Shown here: positions 39,600 through 50,136 of the stretch, piece after piece
Numbering within the stretch: position 1 is the stretch's first letter
Layout: each line of letters opens with the position of its first letter
Origin: Tistrella mobilis
GTDB taxonomy: Bacteria; Pseudomonadota; Alphaproteobacteria; Tistrellales; Tistrellaceae
DNA: 64,000 bases
Assembly: GCF_039634785.1 (NCBI RefSeq)
Contig: NZ_JBBIAB010000007.1
Location: forward strand, 124,001-188,000
Direction of reading: 5' to 3'
Notes under the pieces: model-generated
Databases searched by the model: none
What the model was told of the DNA's origin: nothing
What the model saw: the letters and a program-made list of their open reading frames with translations, nothing else
Program-made: the position numbers and the translations under genes

Positions 39600-40418
39600 A
39601 TGCCGATCTCCCACTTTTTCGCGAGTCCGGGCATCGGGCCGGTTCGCCATATGGGGTCGCCCGACGCCGACACCCTGCTGATCGTCATGGGCCGGAACAA
39701 TTATCGGCAGGCCTCGTCGATGATCGACCGGATCATTGGCGTGATCCACGACCGGGGCATCCCGGTCTGCTGGCTGGAGACGCGCACCACCCGGACCTTC
39801 AAGCTGCTCGACCGCCGGTTCGAGGCCCTGGCCGGCCCGCAGGTCAGGGCGCTGCGCCGCCGGTGGCCTGCCCTCGGGTGGACCGTCGAACGGCTGATCA
39901 AATCGATGATCCTGCTCACCCGTCCCGACCGCTGGGACTATGCCGTCCGGCCGCGGAAGCGCGCGCATGTCGTTGCCGCGCGCGATCTTCGCGGCTACCT
40001 GGACACGCTGCCGGCAAGGCGGATCTGGTGCCTCGCCCATTCCGCGGGCGGGATCGTGACCTCGCTGGCCGGCGCGGATCCCAGGATCACGCGGCTCGTC
40101 TGCTTCGGCTATCCCTTCAGGCACCCGTCGCAGGATGAAGACCCGGCCCGCACCGATCACCTCGCCCGGCTCGACACGCCCTTCCTGATCATCCAGGGGG
40201 ATCGGGATGCCTATGGCACGGCGGTGGATGCCGGGCGCTATGCCCTCTCCGGAACCATCCGCATTCTGCCGGTGCCGGGCGGGCATGATTACGCCGATCT
40301 GCCGGACCAGGACGAGGCCGCCGTCCTCTCGGCCATCCTCGCCTTCCTCGACCTTGCCCCGGACATGGCGGCCGGGGCATCCGCGGCACCGGCCCGGGGC
40401 GTGGCGGTCGGGGGGTGA
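39600..40418 (+). CDS. Alpha/beta hydrolase, unknown substrate
   Basis: The 272-residue protein has an alpha/beta hydrolase pattern. LLIVMGRNNYRQ is an early strand, WCLAHSAGG is the nucleophile elbow (AHSAG variant of GxSxG), DTPFLIIQGDRDAYG is the acid strand and VPGGHDYADL holds the histidine. The basic middle (RPRKRAHVVAARDLRGY) is unusual. The ATG lacks a clear Shine-Dalgarno. It stands alone ahead of prfC; function unknown. Confidence 0.77.
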   Translation: MPISHFFASPGIGPVRHMGSPDADTLLIVMGRNNYRQASSMIDRIIGVIHDRGIPVCWLETRTTRTFKLLDRRFEALAGPQVRALRRRWPALGWTVERLIKSMILLTRPDRWDYAVRPRKRAHVVAARDLRGYLDTLPARRIWCLAHSAGGIVTSLAGADPRITRLVCFGYPFRHPSQDEDPARTDHLARLDTPFLIIQGDRDAYGTAVDAGRYALSGTIRILPVPGGHDYADLPDQDEAAVLSAILAFLDLAPDMAAGASAAPARGVAVGG

Positions 40419-40559
40419 TGCGACGCGGTTTCCGACCGAAGTCCCTGGAAAATCGCGCCCGGACGCGCTACCTATCGCCCCGGGAAACCGAGACCTTTCC
40501 CCAAACGAAGCCCGTTCCCGAAACCAAGCCCTTCCCTTCCTCCGAACCCGTCCGAGCGC

Positions 40560-42161
<1,602 letters not shown>

Positions 42162-42162
42162 A

Positions 42163-42258
42163 GGCAGGTCTCCTGCCCGAAACAGGGGGAACCCCGCTTG
42201 CGCGGGGCTAACCCTCTGTTAAAAAAGAGGAAGCCGTCATCCCCGCGCAGGCGGGGAT
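42163..42258. repeat. Cluster of REP-like hairpins between prfC and a convergent ATPase gene
   Basis: Three hairpins lie in the gap: GGCAGG/CCTGCC (42163-42177); a two-tier stem at 42181-42220 with CCCCGC-TTGC-GCGGGG inside; and ATCCCCGC-GCAG-GCGGGGAT (42239-42258). The last unit resembles the dispersed GC-rich palindromes common in proteobacterial intergenic DNA. They may jointly terminate both genes. Confidence 0.75.
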
Positions 42259-42277
42259 CCACCTTCTTCTTCTCCCC

Positions 42278-42865
42278 TCACCGCACCCCTTCGGGCAGAG
42301 CCGCCAGCACCGCGTCGATGCGGGCCTGGGGGTCGAGCACGTCGGCTGGCATGCGCAGCACAGGCACGTCGGGGGCAAAGCGTTCCAGCAGGCCCTCGAT
42401 CAGGATCTGGAACTTGATCTGCAGCCAGTGATTGGGCGAGCGGACGCCGTCGGCGACGAAGGGTATGGCGCCCGCGGGCAGGATCACCACCAGATCGAGC
42501 GGCGCCATCTGGGCGACGGCATCCGCCGCCAGCGCATCGGTTTCCGCCTCGTCGGAGCCGAAGCCGTAATGCAGCCAGAAGCCCAGCGTGTCCAGCGGGC
42601 AGCGATCGGTGACGGCGCCGCCGGTTTCGGCGATCGCGGCATCGCGTGCCGCCAGATGTTCGTCGTAAAGCTCGCGGATCAGCGCGCGGAATTGCGGCCA
42701 TTCCAGCTTGTGCAGGTCGAGCCCGGCCTCGATCCGGCTGCGCATATGCTCGGGCACCACCGGCAGGCCGAAATGGCGGCCAAGCGCATCGACCAGCGTG
42801 GTCTTGCCCGTGCCGGCACTGCCGGTAACGGCGATCCGCGGGCGCCGGGGCGTGGTCTCGGTCAT
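42278..42865 (-). CDS. P-loop ATPase/kinase (AAA_28/NadR-like)
   Basis: The ATG at MTETTPRRPR has a GGAG site and gives 195 residues. RIAVTGSAGTGKTTLVDALG is a Walker A P-loop, and VVPEHMRSRI plus AVTDRCPLDTLGFWLHYG resemble the ATP/GTP-binding AAA_28 group related to NadR kinases. LDLVVILPAGAIPFVADGVRS fits the later strand. The substrate (nucleoside-like or other) is unknown. Confidence 0.78.
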   Translation of the reverse strand: MTETTPRRPRIAVTGSAGTGKTTLVDALGRHFGLPVVPEHMRSRIEAGLDLHKLEWPQFRALIRELYDEHLAARDAAIAETGGAVTDRCPLDTLGFWLHYGFGSDEAETDALAADAVAQMAPLDLVVILPAGAIPFVADGVRSPNHWLQIKFQILIEGLLERFAPDVPVLRMPADVLDPQARIDAVLAALPEGVR

Positions 42866-42964
42866 GATGGGGGCTCCGTACACGTGACGATGGGATGACA
42901 CCACGTCAGACTAGCACGGAGCCCCCTTCGGGATCAGGTATTCTGCTGATCCGGCCGCGGCCGA

Positions 42965-44737
42965 TCAGGCGACGCGGTCACCCTTCTTCGCCTTCACCGC
43001 CCGGCTGTCGACGCCCGGCAGCATATTGGCCGGATCGCGGGTCACCACGACGTCGAGCACCGTCGGGCGGCCGCGTTCGGCCATCGCCGCCGCCAATGCC
43101 CCCGGCAGATCGTCCGGATTCTCGACCCGGATGCCCCTGGCGCCCATGGTCTCGGCGATCTTCGCGTAGTTCATCTCGCGCAGATCGCTCGACTGGTAAT
43201 TGCCGGTGCCGTACATCAGGTGCTGCAGCGCCTTCACATAGCCGGACGCCGCGTTGTTGACGATGATCAGGGTGAAGGCGAGGTTCATGCGCAGCGCGGT
43301 CTCAAGCTCGCCCAGCGTCATGTTGAAGCCGCCGTCACCGGTCAGCGCCATCACCGGCCGGCCGGGGGCCGCCAGCGCGCAGCCCATCGCACCGGGCAGG
43401 CCATAGCCGATCGAGGCGAAGCCGCGATCGGGCACGAAGCCGCGACCGGCACGCTTGGTGTCGAACAAGAGCCCACCCCAATGGGCCGCGAAACCGCCAT
43501 CGGCGACCAGCAGACCATCGGCCGGCAGGGCCTTGGTCACCTCGGTCATCAGCCGGGCCATGGTGATCGGCCGCTCGTCGGAGCTGAGCTTCGGCGCCAC
43601 CTCGGCCCGCCATTTGGCCATGCGCTCACCGATTTCGGTGGCATAGCCCGCACGCGCCGCCCGGGCCGCCTCGGCGGTGGGCGCGAGCTTTTCCGTCAGC
43701 GCCTCGATGCCTTCGCGCGCATCGCCCCAGAGCCGGACGGTCGCGGGATAGCAGCGGTCGAATTCCTCGGCCAGGATGTCGAGATGGATCAGCGTCTTGC
43801 CCGCGGGCGGCACGCTGTAGCGCTTGGTCGCGATCTCGCCCAGCTTGCAGCCGATGGCGAGGATCACGTCGGCGGTTTCGATCACGTCGTTGGCGATGCG
43901 GCTGTAGCGGCCGAAGATGCCGAGCGACAGCGGATCGGTGCAGGCGATCGCGCCCTTGCCCGAAAGCGTGTGGGCGACCGGAATGCCGAAGGCATGGGCG
44001 AAGGCTTCCAGCGCCGGTGCCGCCTGCGACAGATGCACGCCGCCGCCGGCCAGGATCACCGGGCGCTCGGCCTTGGCCAGCAGATCGGCCGCACGGGCCA
44101 GATCGGCCGAAGCCGGGCGGCAGCGCAGCGAGGGCGCCGCCTCGGCGGCCGGATCGGCATAGAAGTCCGAGGCCTGGAAGACGATCTCGTCATGGGCGAC
44201 GTCTTCCGGCACGTCGAGCAGCACCGGGCCGGGGCGGCCCGAGGTCGCGACGGCGAAGGCGCGGCGGACGAGTTCGGGGATGCGGTGGGTGCGCTCCACC
44301 CGGATCACTTCCTTGACCACCGGCCGCAGAATGTCGAGCTGGCGGGTCTCCTGGGTCATGTTCTTCCAGGAGTGGTCGCGATGGGTGTCACCGACGATGG
44401 CGACGATCGGCACGCCGGCATTGTAGCTCTCGACCAGCGCCGTCACCAGATTGGTGGCGCCCGGCCCGAGCGTCGCATCGCAGACGCCGACCCGGCCGGT
44501 GACGCGGGCATAGGCGTCGGCCGCGAAGGCGCCGCAGCGCTCGTCATTGATCAGGGCATGCGAGAGGCCCAGCCGCCGGCAGGCATCGTAGAACGGCAGC
44601 AGCTGAAAGCCGCCCATGCCGAAGAGCGGGCCGATGCCATGGGCAAGCAGCATGCGGGCGAGCGCTTCACCGCCGGTGATCGGGCCGTCGGGCAGTGCAT
44701 TGGCACCGGCTGCGGTGCCTGCGTCGCGCGTCGTCAT
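42965..44737 (-). CDS. Thiamine diphosphate enzyme of the acetolactate synthase family
   Basis: The 590-residue protein has the three-domain ThDP layout. The N-terminal PYR domain has the activating glutamate in LINDERCGAFAADAYA, the central domain includes VILAGGGVHLSQ, and the C-terminal PP domain has GDGGFNMTLGELETALRMN followed by IIVNN (GDG...NN metal/ThDP motif). There is no ilvN partner, so valine/isoleucine synthesis is unlikely. Related enzymes decarboxylate or ligate 2-oxo acids (benzoylformate, sulfoacetaldehyde, glyoxylate). It follows a TRAP transporter and precedes no other gene, so it probably acts on the imported acid. Confidence 0.87.
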   Translation of the reverse strand: MTTRDAGTAAGANALPDGPITGGEALARMLLAHGIGPLFGMGGFQLLPFYDACRRLGLSHALINDERCGAFAADAYARVTGRVGVCDATLGPGATNLVTALVESYNAGVPIVAIVGDTHRDHSWKNMTQETRQLDILRPVVKEVIRVERTHRIPELVRRAFAVATSGRPGPVLLDVPEDVAHDEIVFQASDFYADPAAEAAPSLRCRPASADLARAADLLAKAERPVILAGGGVHLSQAAPALEAFAHAFGIPVAHTLSGKGAIACTDPLSLGIFGRYSRIANDVIETADVILAIGCKLGEIATKRYSVPPAGKTLIHLDILAEEFDRCYPATVRLWGDAREGIEALTEKLAPTAEAARAARAGYATEIGERMAKWRAEVAPKLSSDERPITMARLMTEVTKALPADGLLVADGGFAAHWGGLLFDTKRAGRGFVPDRGFASIGYGLPGAMGCALAAPGRPVMALTGDGGFNMTLGELETALRMNLAFTLIIVNNAASGYVKALQHLMYGTGNYQSSDLREMNYAKIAETMGARGIRVENPDDLPGALAAAMAERGRPTVLDVVVTRDPANMLPGVDSRAVKAKKGDRVA

Positions 44738-44890
44738 TGTCGGGTCATCCTTATGGATCAGGGAAGGTCGGGAAAAACCGATGGGAATCGGTGGGGATCA
44801 GAGCACACCCCACCCGTCGGGCCGCGCCTGGGGGAGGCGCAGCCCGTGGGCCGGAGGTGTCGGAAGGGTTCGTGGTTCAGGCGGGCTGTG

Positions 44891-46198
44891 TCAGACGACG
44901 TAGCCCAGGGTCTTCGGCAGCCAGAGGGCGAGGTCCGGCACCGCCATCAGCAGGGCGAGCAGCAGCACCATGGCCAGCACCATCCAGATCACCCAGGGCA
45001 CCGTCTCTTCGATCGGCACCTTGGCGATGCGGGCGGTCACGATCAGGTTCACGGCAACCGGCGGCGTGAACTGGCCGATCGCGATGTTCATCGCCATCAG
45101 CACGCCCAGCCAGGTGAGGTTCCAGTCATAGGTCTGGGCGATCGGCACGATCAGCGGCAGGGTGATCAGATAGATCGACACCCCGTCGAGCACCATGCCG
45201 GCGAAGAGCAGGATCACCATGATCATGCCCAGAATGACCCAGCCGTTGTCGGTGAGGTCCAGCAGGCCGCGGGCTGCGCTGTCGAAGGCGCCGAGCGTGC
45301 CGCCGGCCCAGGCGAAGATGCCGGCCAGCGCGATGATCAGCATGATCACCGCCGAGGTTTCGGCACTTTCGGCGAGCGCCTTGTAGATGTCGCGGAACCT
45401 GAGTTCCCGGTAGACGAAGAGGCCGATGAAGATGCCGTAGAACACGGCGACGACCGCGGTTTCGGTGGGCGTGAACAGGCCGGTGCGCAGGCCGCCCAGG
45501 ATGATCACCGGCGCCATCAGCCCCGGCAGCGCCTGGATGAACACGTCCAGGAAGCGACGGCGCGGCCCCTGTTCGCCGGCTTCGGCGGCACCGAAGCCCT
45601 GGCGGCGCGAGATGATCAGGGTGGGGATGGCGATGAACAGCCCCGACAGGATGCCCGGGATCAGGCCGGCCGCGAAGAGCGCGCGGATATCGGTTCCCGG
45701 CACCATCACGCCATAGACGATCAGCGCGATCGAGGGCGGGATGAGGATGGCGGTAGAGGCGGCAGATGCGATGACACTGGCCGAGAAGGCGGCCGGATAG
45801 CCGACACGCCGCATGCTGGGGATCATCACCGTCGCAACCGCAGCCGCATCCGCGGGACCCGACCCCGCCATGCCGCCCATGATCATGCAGACCAGAATGG
45901 CGACGACCGCGAGACCCCCCCGGCGGGGGCCGACGAAATAGGCGGCGAATTCGACCAGGCGCCGGGCGACGCCCGAGCGTTCAAAGATCACCCCCGTCAG
46001 CACGAAGAGCGGGATCGCGATCAGCGGGTATTTCGCGATGCTGTTATAGGTATTGGTACCGACGGTGCCGAGCGCGTACTGGTCGAGCCCGGTCAGGATG
46101 CCGGCGACCCCCGAGAGGCCGAGCGCCACGGCGATCGGCGTGCCCAGCAGCAGGAGCAGCAGAAAGGCGCCGATAAGGAAGACGTTTGCGGTCAGCAT
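44891..46198 (-). CDS. TRAP transporter large membrane subunit (DctM family)
   Basis: The 435-residue, about 12-helix membrane protein has DctM signatures: FLLLLLLGTPIAVALGLSGV at the N-terminus, VILVCMIMGGMAGSGPADAAAVATV, and ILIPPSIALIVYGVMVPGTDI. It forms the sodium-driven transport channel with DctQ. Its ATG overlaps the dctQ stop (TGATG). Confidence 0.95.
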   Translation of the reverse strand: MLTANVFLIGAFLLLLLLGTPIAVALGLSGVAGILTGLDQYALGTVGTNTYNSIAKYPLIAIPLFVLTGVIFERSGVARRLVEFAAYFVGPRRGGLAVVAILVCMIMGGMAGSGPADAAAVATVMIPSMRRVGYPAAFSASVIASAASTAILIPPSIALIVYGVMVPGTDIRALFAAGLIPGILSGLFIAIPTLIISRRQGFGAAEAGEQGPRRRFLDVFIQALPGLMAPVIILGGLRTGLFTPTETAVVAVFYGIFIGLFVYRELRFRDIYKALAESAETSAVIMLIIALAGIFAWAGGTLGAFDSAARGLLDLTDNGWVILGMIMVILLFAGMVLDGVSIYLITLPLIVPIAQTYDWNLTWLGVLMAMNIAIGQFTPPVAVNLIVTARIAKVPIEETVPWVIWMVLAMVLLLALLMAVPDLALWLPKTLGYVV

Positions 46199-46809
46199 CA
46201 GAGGCTCGTCCCCCGCTTGGGCCCGGTAAGATCCGCCGCATCCCCCGGCAGCACATCATCGCCGGTGGCGATGTCGACGGCGGTCTCGTGGGTGCGGAAG
46301 GCCCGCCATTCCCTGTGGGCACGGCCGATGACACGCAGGATGATCGCGATCGAAACCAGCGGCAGCCAGATGGTGTAGATCCAGCTCGGATAGCCCAGGG
46401 CCGGCGAGGTTTCGCCGTATTCCATCTCGTCCAGGGTCAGCAGCCAGCCATACCAGGCGACCAGGGCGAACATGATCATGGTCAGCAGATGGGTGACCAT
46501 GATCAGGCCCATGCGCGGCCGGCGGGGCAGGCGGTCGACGATGGCGGTGATCCGGATATGCCCGCCGCGGATGAAGGCGAGCGAGGCCCCCACCATGGTC
46601 ATCACCACCAGCAGGAAGATCGAGAGTTCCTCGGTGGCGGCGAACGAGGCGTTGGTGACGTAGCGCACCACGACATTGCCGAAACTGATCACGCAGATTC
46701 CGGCCATCGCGAGGGCGGCAATGAATTCTTCGATACGACCGCTGACGACCGGGCGGTCGACCTCGCGGACCGCTTCCGGCACGTCGTCATGCTCGGGGCT
46801 GGAGGCCAC
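46198..46809 (-). CDS. TRAP transporter small membrane subunit (DctQ family)
   Basis: The 203-residue protein has four hydrophobic helices with the DctQ pattern VVRYVTNASFAATEELSIFLLVVMTMVGA. N- and C-terminal extensions are charged; the C-terminal one (HETAVDIATGDDVLPGD) is longer than usual. It is coupled to dctM by a one-base overlap and lies 112 bases after the binding-protein gene. Confidence 0.92.
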   Translation of the reverse strand: MASSPEHDDVPEAVREVDRPVVSGRIEEFIAALAMAGICVISFGNVVVRYVTNASFAATEELSIFLLVVMTMVGASLAFIRGGHIRITAIVDRLPRRPRMGLIMVTHLLTMIMFALVAWYGWLLTLDEMEYGETSPALGYPSWIYTIWLPLVSIAIILRVIGRAHREWRAFRTHETAVDIATGDDVLPGDAADLTGPKRGTSL

Positions 46810-46888
46810 GGCAGTCGTTCCCCGGTTGAAGGCTGTGAGGGGCGGGCATCCAGGACGCCCGCTTCGGCAGAAGGCCGCCGGGTGAGGC

Positions 46889-46914
46889 CCGGGGCGGCAG
46901 CAGGGCCGCCCCGG
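46889..46914 (-). promoter_or_regulatory. Intercistronic hairpin after the TRAP binding-protein gene
   Basis: A perfect 10-bp stem (CCGGGGCGGC at 46889-46898 against 46905-46914, 6-base loop) starts 8 bases past the dctP stop and lacks a T run. Such hairpins commonly keep dctP mRNA more abundant than that of the membrane subunits. Confidence 0.65.
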
Positions 46915-46921
46915 CAGAGGC

Positions 46922-47962
46922 TCACTTCTTGCGGTTGGCGACCGATTCTTCCGCCGTCTTCACCAGCTCGGGGCCGATCTCCTTCGCCCACTTCTCGTAG
47001 ACGCCGCGGGTGGCGTCGACGAAGGCCTGACGCTCGGCATCCGACAGACGGGTGATGGTCACGCCCAGGCCCTCGATCTCTTTCAGGGTCGAATCGTCCT
47101 GGGCGGTGATGCCCTTGCGGGCGACCTGAATGCCATAGGCGCCGGCATCCTGGGCGGCCTTGCGCAGCAGGTCCTGATCCTCAGGGGTGAAGGTGTCCCA
47201 GACCCGCTTGCTGACGCCGAAGATCAGCGGATCGGCGACATAGCCCCAGAGGGTGACGTGCTTCTGGCCGACATTCTGCAGCTTGGCGACGGTGAAGATG
47301 CTGAGCGGGTTCTCCTGGCCGTCGACCGCGCCGGTCGCCAGCGCCGGCTGGGCATCCGCCCAGCTCATCTGGGTGGGGTTGGCACCCAGGGCGGTGAAGG
47401 TATCCAGATAGAGCGGCGAACCGACCACGCGGATCTTCAGGCCGTTCAGATCCGCCGGGGTCTTGATGTCACGCTTGGAGTTGGTGAGCTCGCGGAAGCC
47501 GTTTTCGGCCCAGCCGAGCGGCACCACGCCCCGCTTTTCGATGATGTCGAACAGCTCCTTGCCGACCGGGCCCTGGGTCAGGGCGTCGATCGCGGCATGA
47601 TCCGGCATCAGGAACGGCATCGAGAAGATGTTCAGTTCCTTGACCTGCGGCGACCAGTTGATGGTCGAGCCGACGGCCATGTCGATGATGCCCTGGCGCA
47701 TCGCCGAGAATTCCTTGGTCTGGTCGCCCGAGACCAGCTGCGCGCCGGGATAGACCTTCATGTTGATCCGCCCGTCCGAGCGCTCGCGGACCAGCTCGAC
47801 CCACTTCTCGGCGGCCAGGCCCCACGGGAACGGCGCCGGCACGACGGTCGAGACCTTGTATTCTTCCTTGTAGTCGGCCGCCTGGGCACCGCTCAGGGCC
47901 GTGGCCAGCAGCGCCGCGGCCGCGACCGCGCCGGCAGTCGCCTTGAAGACACGCATCATCAT
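46922..47962 (-). CDS. TRAP transporter periplasmic binding protein (DctP family)
   Basis: The 346-residue protein begins with a signal peptide (AGAVAAAALLATALSGAQA). The TRAP_DctP body follows: MKVYPGAQLVSGDQTKEFSA, VPLGWAENGFRELTNSKRDI, and LKIRVVGSPLYLDTFTALGANPTQMSW with the conserved arginine that binds the substrate carboxylate. The ligand is an organic acid. The linked 2-oxo-acid-type enzymes suggest a keto or hydroxy acid (inference). The 162-base gap to the upstream E1-beta gene may hold its own promoter. Confidence 0.94.
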   Translation of the reverse strand: MMMRVFKATAGAVAAAALLATALSGAQAADYKEEYKVSTVVPAPFPWGLAAEKWVELVRERSDGRINMKVYPGAQLVSGDQTKEFSAMRQGIIDMAVGSTINWSPQVKELNIFSMPFLMPDHAAIDALTQGPVGKELFDIIEKRGVVPLGWAENGFRELTNSKRDIKTPADLNGLKIRVVGSPLYLDTFTALGANPTQMSWADAQPALATGAVDGQENPLSIFTVAKLQNVGQKHVTLWGYVADPLIFGVSKRVWDTFTPEDQDLLRKAAQDAGAYGIQVARKGITAQDDSTLKEIEGLGVTITRLSDAERQAFVDATRGVYEKWAKEIGPELVKTAEESVANRKK

Positions 47963-48124
47963 CGCTTCGTTTCCTCCCTAGGATCTTTTCGGTCGCGGGT
48001 GCGGATCCCGGCCGCACCCGCCACGGTCTCCATTCTCGGCGTTCTTTGCGCCTTTGGGAAAGCCGCAACGTGTGACGCGCGTCGCGTTTTCCGATCGGTG
48101 GTCCCTGTCGATCCCGGCCCGGGT

Positions 48125-49099
48125 TCAGCGCCCCAGGGCCACCTTGACCGCCTTGCAGACATCGCCGGCGGTAATCTTGAGTTCGGATTCCATCGGCGGC
48201 GCATAGGGCACCGGTGCGCGCGGCGCGCCCAGGCGCCGGACCGGCCCCTCCAGACGGTGATGCAGTTCCTCGGCGATGGTCGCCGCGATCTCGGCACCGA
48301 AGCCGCCGGCCTGCACCGCCTCGTGCACCACCAGGGCGCGGCGGGTGCGGGACACGCTTTCCAGCACCAGCTCCCGATCCCAGGGCCAGAGGGTGCGCAG
48401 GTCGATCACCTCGACATTGATCCCCTCCACCCCCAGCGCCGCGGCGGCATCCAGTGCCGTCCAGACCGTCGCCGACCAGGTCACCAGGGTGATGTCGGTG
48501 CCGGCCCGGCGCACGATCCCCCGGCCGAATTCGGCCGGCGCATCGCTTTCCGCCGCGGGGCCGCTCAACGCCCAGAGGTTCTTGTGCTCCATATGCACGA
48601 CCGGATCGTCGGAGCGGATCGCCGCCTTGAGCAGGGCATAGTTGTCGGCCGGCGTCGCCGGCACGGTGACCACCAGGCCGGGGATATGGGCGTACCAGGC
48701 TTCCAGCGACTGCGAGTGCTGGGCGGCGGATGACCGCCACATGCCGATCGGCTCGCGCACCACCAGCGGCACGCGGGTCTGGCCGCCGAACATGTAGCGG
48801 GCCTTGGCCGCCTGATTGACCAGCTCGTCGACGGCGCAGAGCGCGAAATCGGAAAAGCGCATCTCGACCACCGGCCGGGTGCCGCTCATCGCAGCACCGA
48901 CGGCAGCGCCCATGATGGTCGATTCCGAAATCGGGGTGTCGACGATGCGGTTCGCGCCGAAACGGGCCTGCAGACCGTCATACTGCTTGAACACGCCGCC
49001 GCGGCCCAGATCCTCGCCCAGCGCCCAGACCAGCGGGTCGCGGTCCATTTCCTCGGCAAGCGCCAGCCGGCCGGCTTCGAGATAGGTGATGTCGGCCAT
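48125..49099 (-). CDS. 2-oxo acid/acetoin dehydrogenase E1 component, beta subunit
   Basis: The ATG at MADITYLEAGRLAL gives 324 residues. Transketolase-type pyrimidine-binding features include VWALGEDLGRGGVFKQYDGL and RIVDTPISESTIMGAAVGAAM with the E1-beta glutamate; HAEVQAGGFGAEI-type sequence (read VVHEAVQAGGFGAEIAATI) marks the C-terminal domain. It starts 5 bases after the alpha-subunit stop. Together they form the decarboxylating E1 of an acetoin, branched-chain or other 2-oxo acid complex. Confidence 0.9.
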   Translation of the reverse strand: MADITYLEAGRLALAEEMDRDPLVWALGEDLGRGGVFKQYDGLQARFGANRIVDTPISESTIMGAAVGAAMSGTRPVVEMRFSDFALCAVDELVNQAAKARYMFGGQTRVPLVVREPIGMWRSSAAQHSQSLEAWYAHIPGLVVTVPATPADNYALLKAAIRSDDPVVHMEHKNLWALSGPAAESDAPAEFGRGIVRRAGTDITLVTWSATVWTALDAAAALGVEGINVEVIDLRTLWPWDRELVLESVSRTRRALVVHEAVQAGGFGAEIAATIAEELHHRLEGPVRRLGAPRAPVPYAPPMESELKITAGDVCKAVKVALGR

Positions 49100-49104
49100 G
49101 GGTC

Positions 49105-50136
49105 TCAGCCTTCCCGGGTCCAGAAGCGCGCCGGCGCACCGGCATCCTGCACATCCTCGAGCGCCAGCGCCGCGGGTGCCCAGGGGGCCGCCTCGGCCGC
49201 ATCCAGCGCTGCGGTCATCTCGTCGGTCGCCGCCTGTTCCAGCGCGTCGAGTTCGGCCGCGGGCACGCCTGCGGCTTCCAGCAGGGCGCGGTTGCGCCGC
49301 ATCGGATCGCCGGACCAGCGGCCTTCGGCCTCGCCCGCCGGGCGATAACCCGCCGGATCGGAAGCGGTATGGCCCAGCAGCCGGTAGGTGCGGGCATGGA
49401 TCAGGATCGGGCCCTCGCCGGCCCGCAGCCGGGCGACGGCATCGCGGGTCGCCTCGTCCACCGCCACCAGATCGTTGCCGTCGATCTCGATCGCGGTCAC
49501 GTCCATGGAGCGGGCGCGGGCGGCGGCGCCTTCGCCGGCCGTCAGGGTCGAGGTGCGGGTGGTCGCCGACCAGCCATTGTCCTCGCACACGAACAGCACC
49601 GGCAGGTTGAAGACCTTGGCCCAGTTCAGACCTTCCATGAAGGGGCCGCGATTGATCGCGCCGTCGCCGAACAGGCAGACCACGACCTGATCACCGCCCT
49701 TCAGCCGGATCGCCTGGGCGGCGCCCACCGCGATCGGGATATTGGCGGAGACGACACCATTCGCCCCCAGCATGCCGACCGAGAAATCGGCGATGTGCAT
49801 CGACCCGCCGCGGCCGTCGGAAGTGCCGCCGGCCTTGCCCAGCAGCTCCAGCATCATGGCGCGGGCATCGGCACCCTTGGCCAGGGTATGGCCATGGCCG
49901 CGATGGGTGGACAGCAGCAGGTCGTCGCGGCGCAGCTGCGCACAGACGCCCGCGGCCACCGCCTCCTGGCCGATCGACAGATGCACCGCCCCCAGCACCA
50001 GGCCGCGGTTCTGCCCGGTCTCGGCCGCGCGCTCGAAGGCGCGGATGCGGGCCATCAGCCCGTGGAGCGCCTTGAGGCGCGGAATGTCGTGATTGCTCGC
50101 GGTCGCCGCTGGGGCGCCGTGCTGCCCGCCGGTCAT
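49105..50136 (-). CDS. 2-oxo acid/acetoin dehydrogenase E1 component, alpha subunit
   Basis: The ATG at MTGGQHGAPA follows GGAGGAAAGG and gives 343 residues. The ThDP motif runs from GDGAINRGPFMEGLNWAKVF to EDNGW, and HRGHGHTLAKGAD and GRGGSMHIADFSVGMLGANG match E1-alpha of acetoin and branched-chain dehydrogenases. Genes for E2 (lipoyl acyltransferase) and E3 do not follow; the TRAP transporter does. The pair may use E2/E3 from another locus or work with an artificial-acceptor-like mechanism as in acetoin systems. Confidence 0.9.
   Translation of the reverse strand: MTGGQHGAPAATASNHDIPRLKALHGLMARIRAFERAAETGQNRGLVLGAVHLSIGQEAVAAGVCAQLRRDDLLLSTHRGHGHTLAKGADARAMMLELLGKAGGTSDGRGGSMHIADFSVGMLGANGVVSANIPIAVGAAQAIRLKGGDQVVVCLFGDGAINRGPFMEGLNWAKVFNLPVLFVCEDNGWSATTRTSTLTAGEGAAARARSMDVTAIEIDGNDLVAVDEATRDAVARLRAGEGPILIHARTYRLLGHTASDPAGYRPAGEAEGRWSGDPMRRNRALLEAAGVPAAELDALEQAATDEMTAALDAAEAAPWAPAALALEDVQDAGAPARFWTREG

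Noticed and set aside
43220..46378. 1052-codon plus-strand frame over the TRAP/ThDP genes
   Set aside because: Antisense shadow, Asp/Gln/His/Arg-rich, while the minus strand encodes clear membrane and ThDP proteins.
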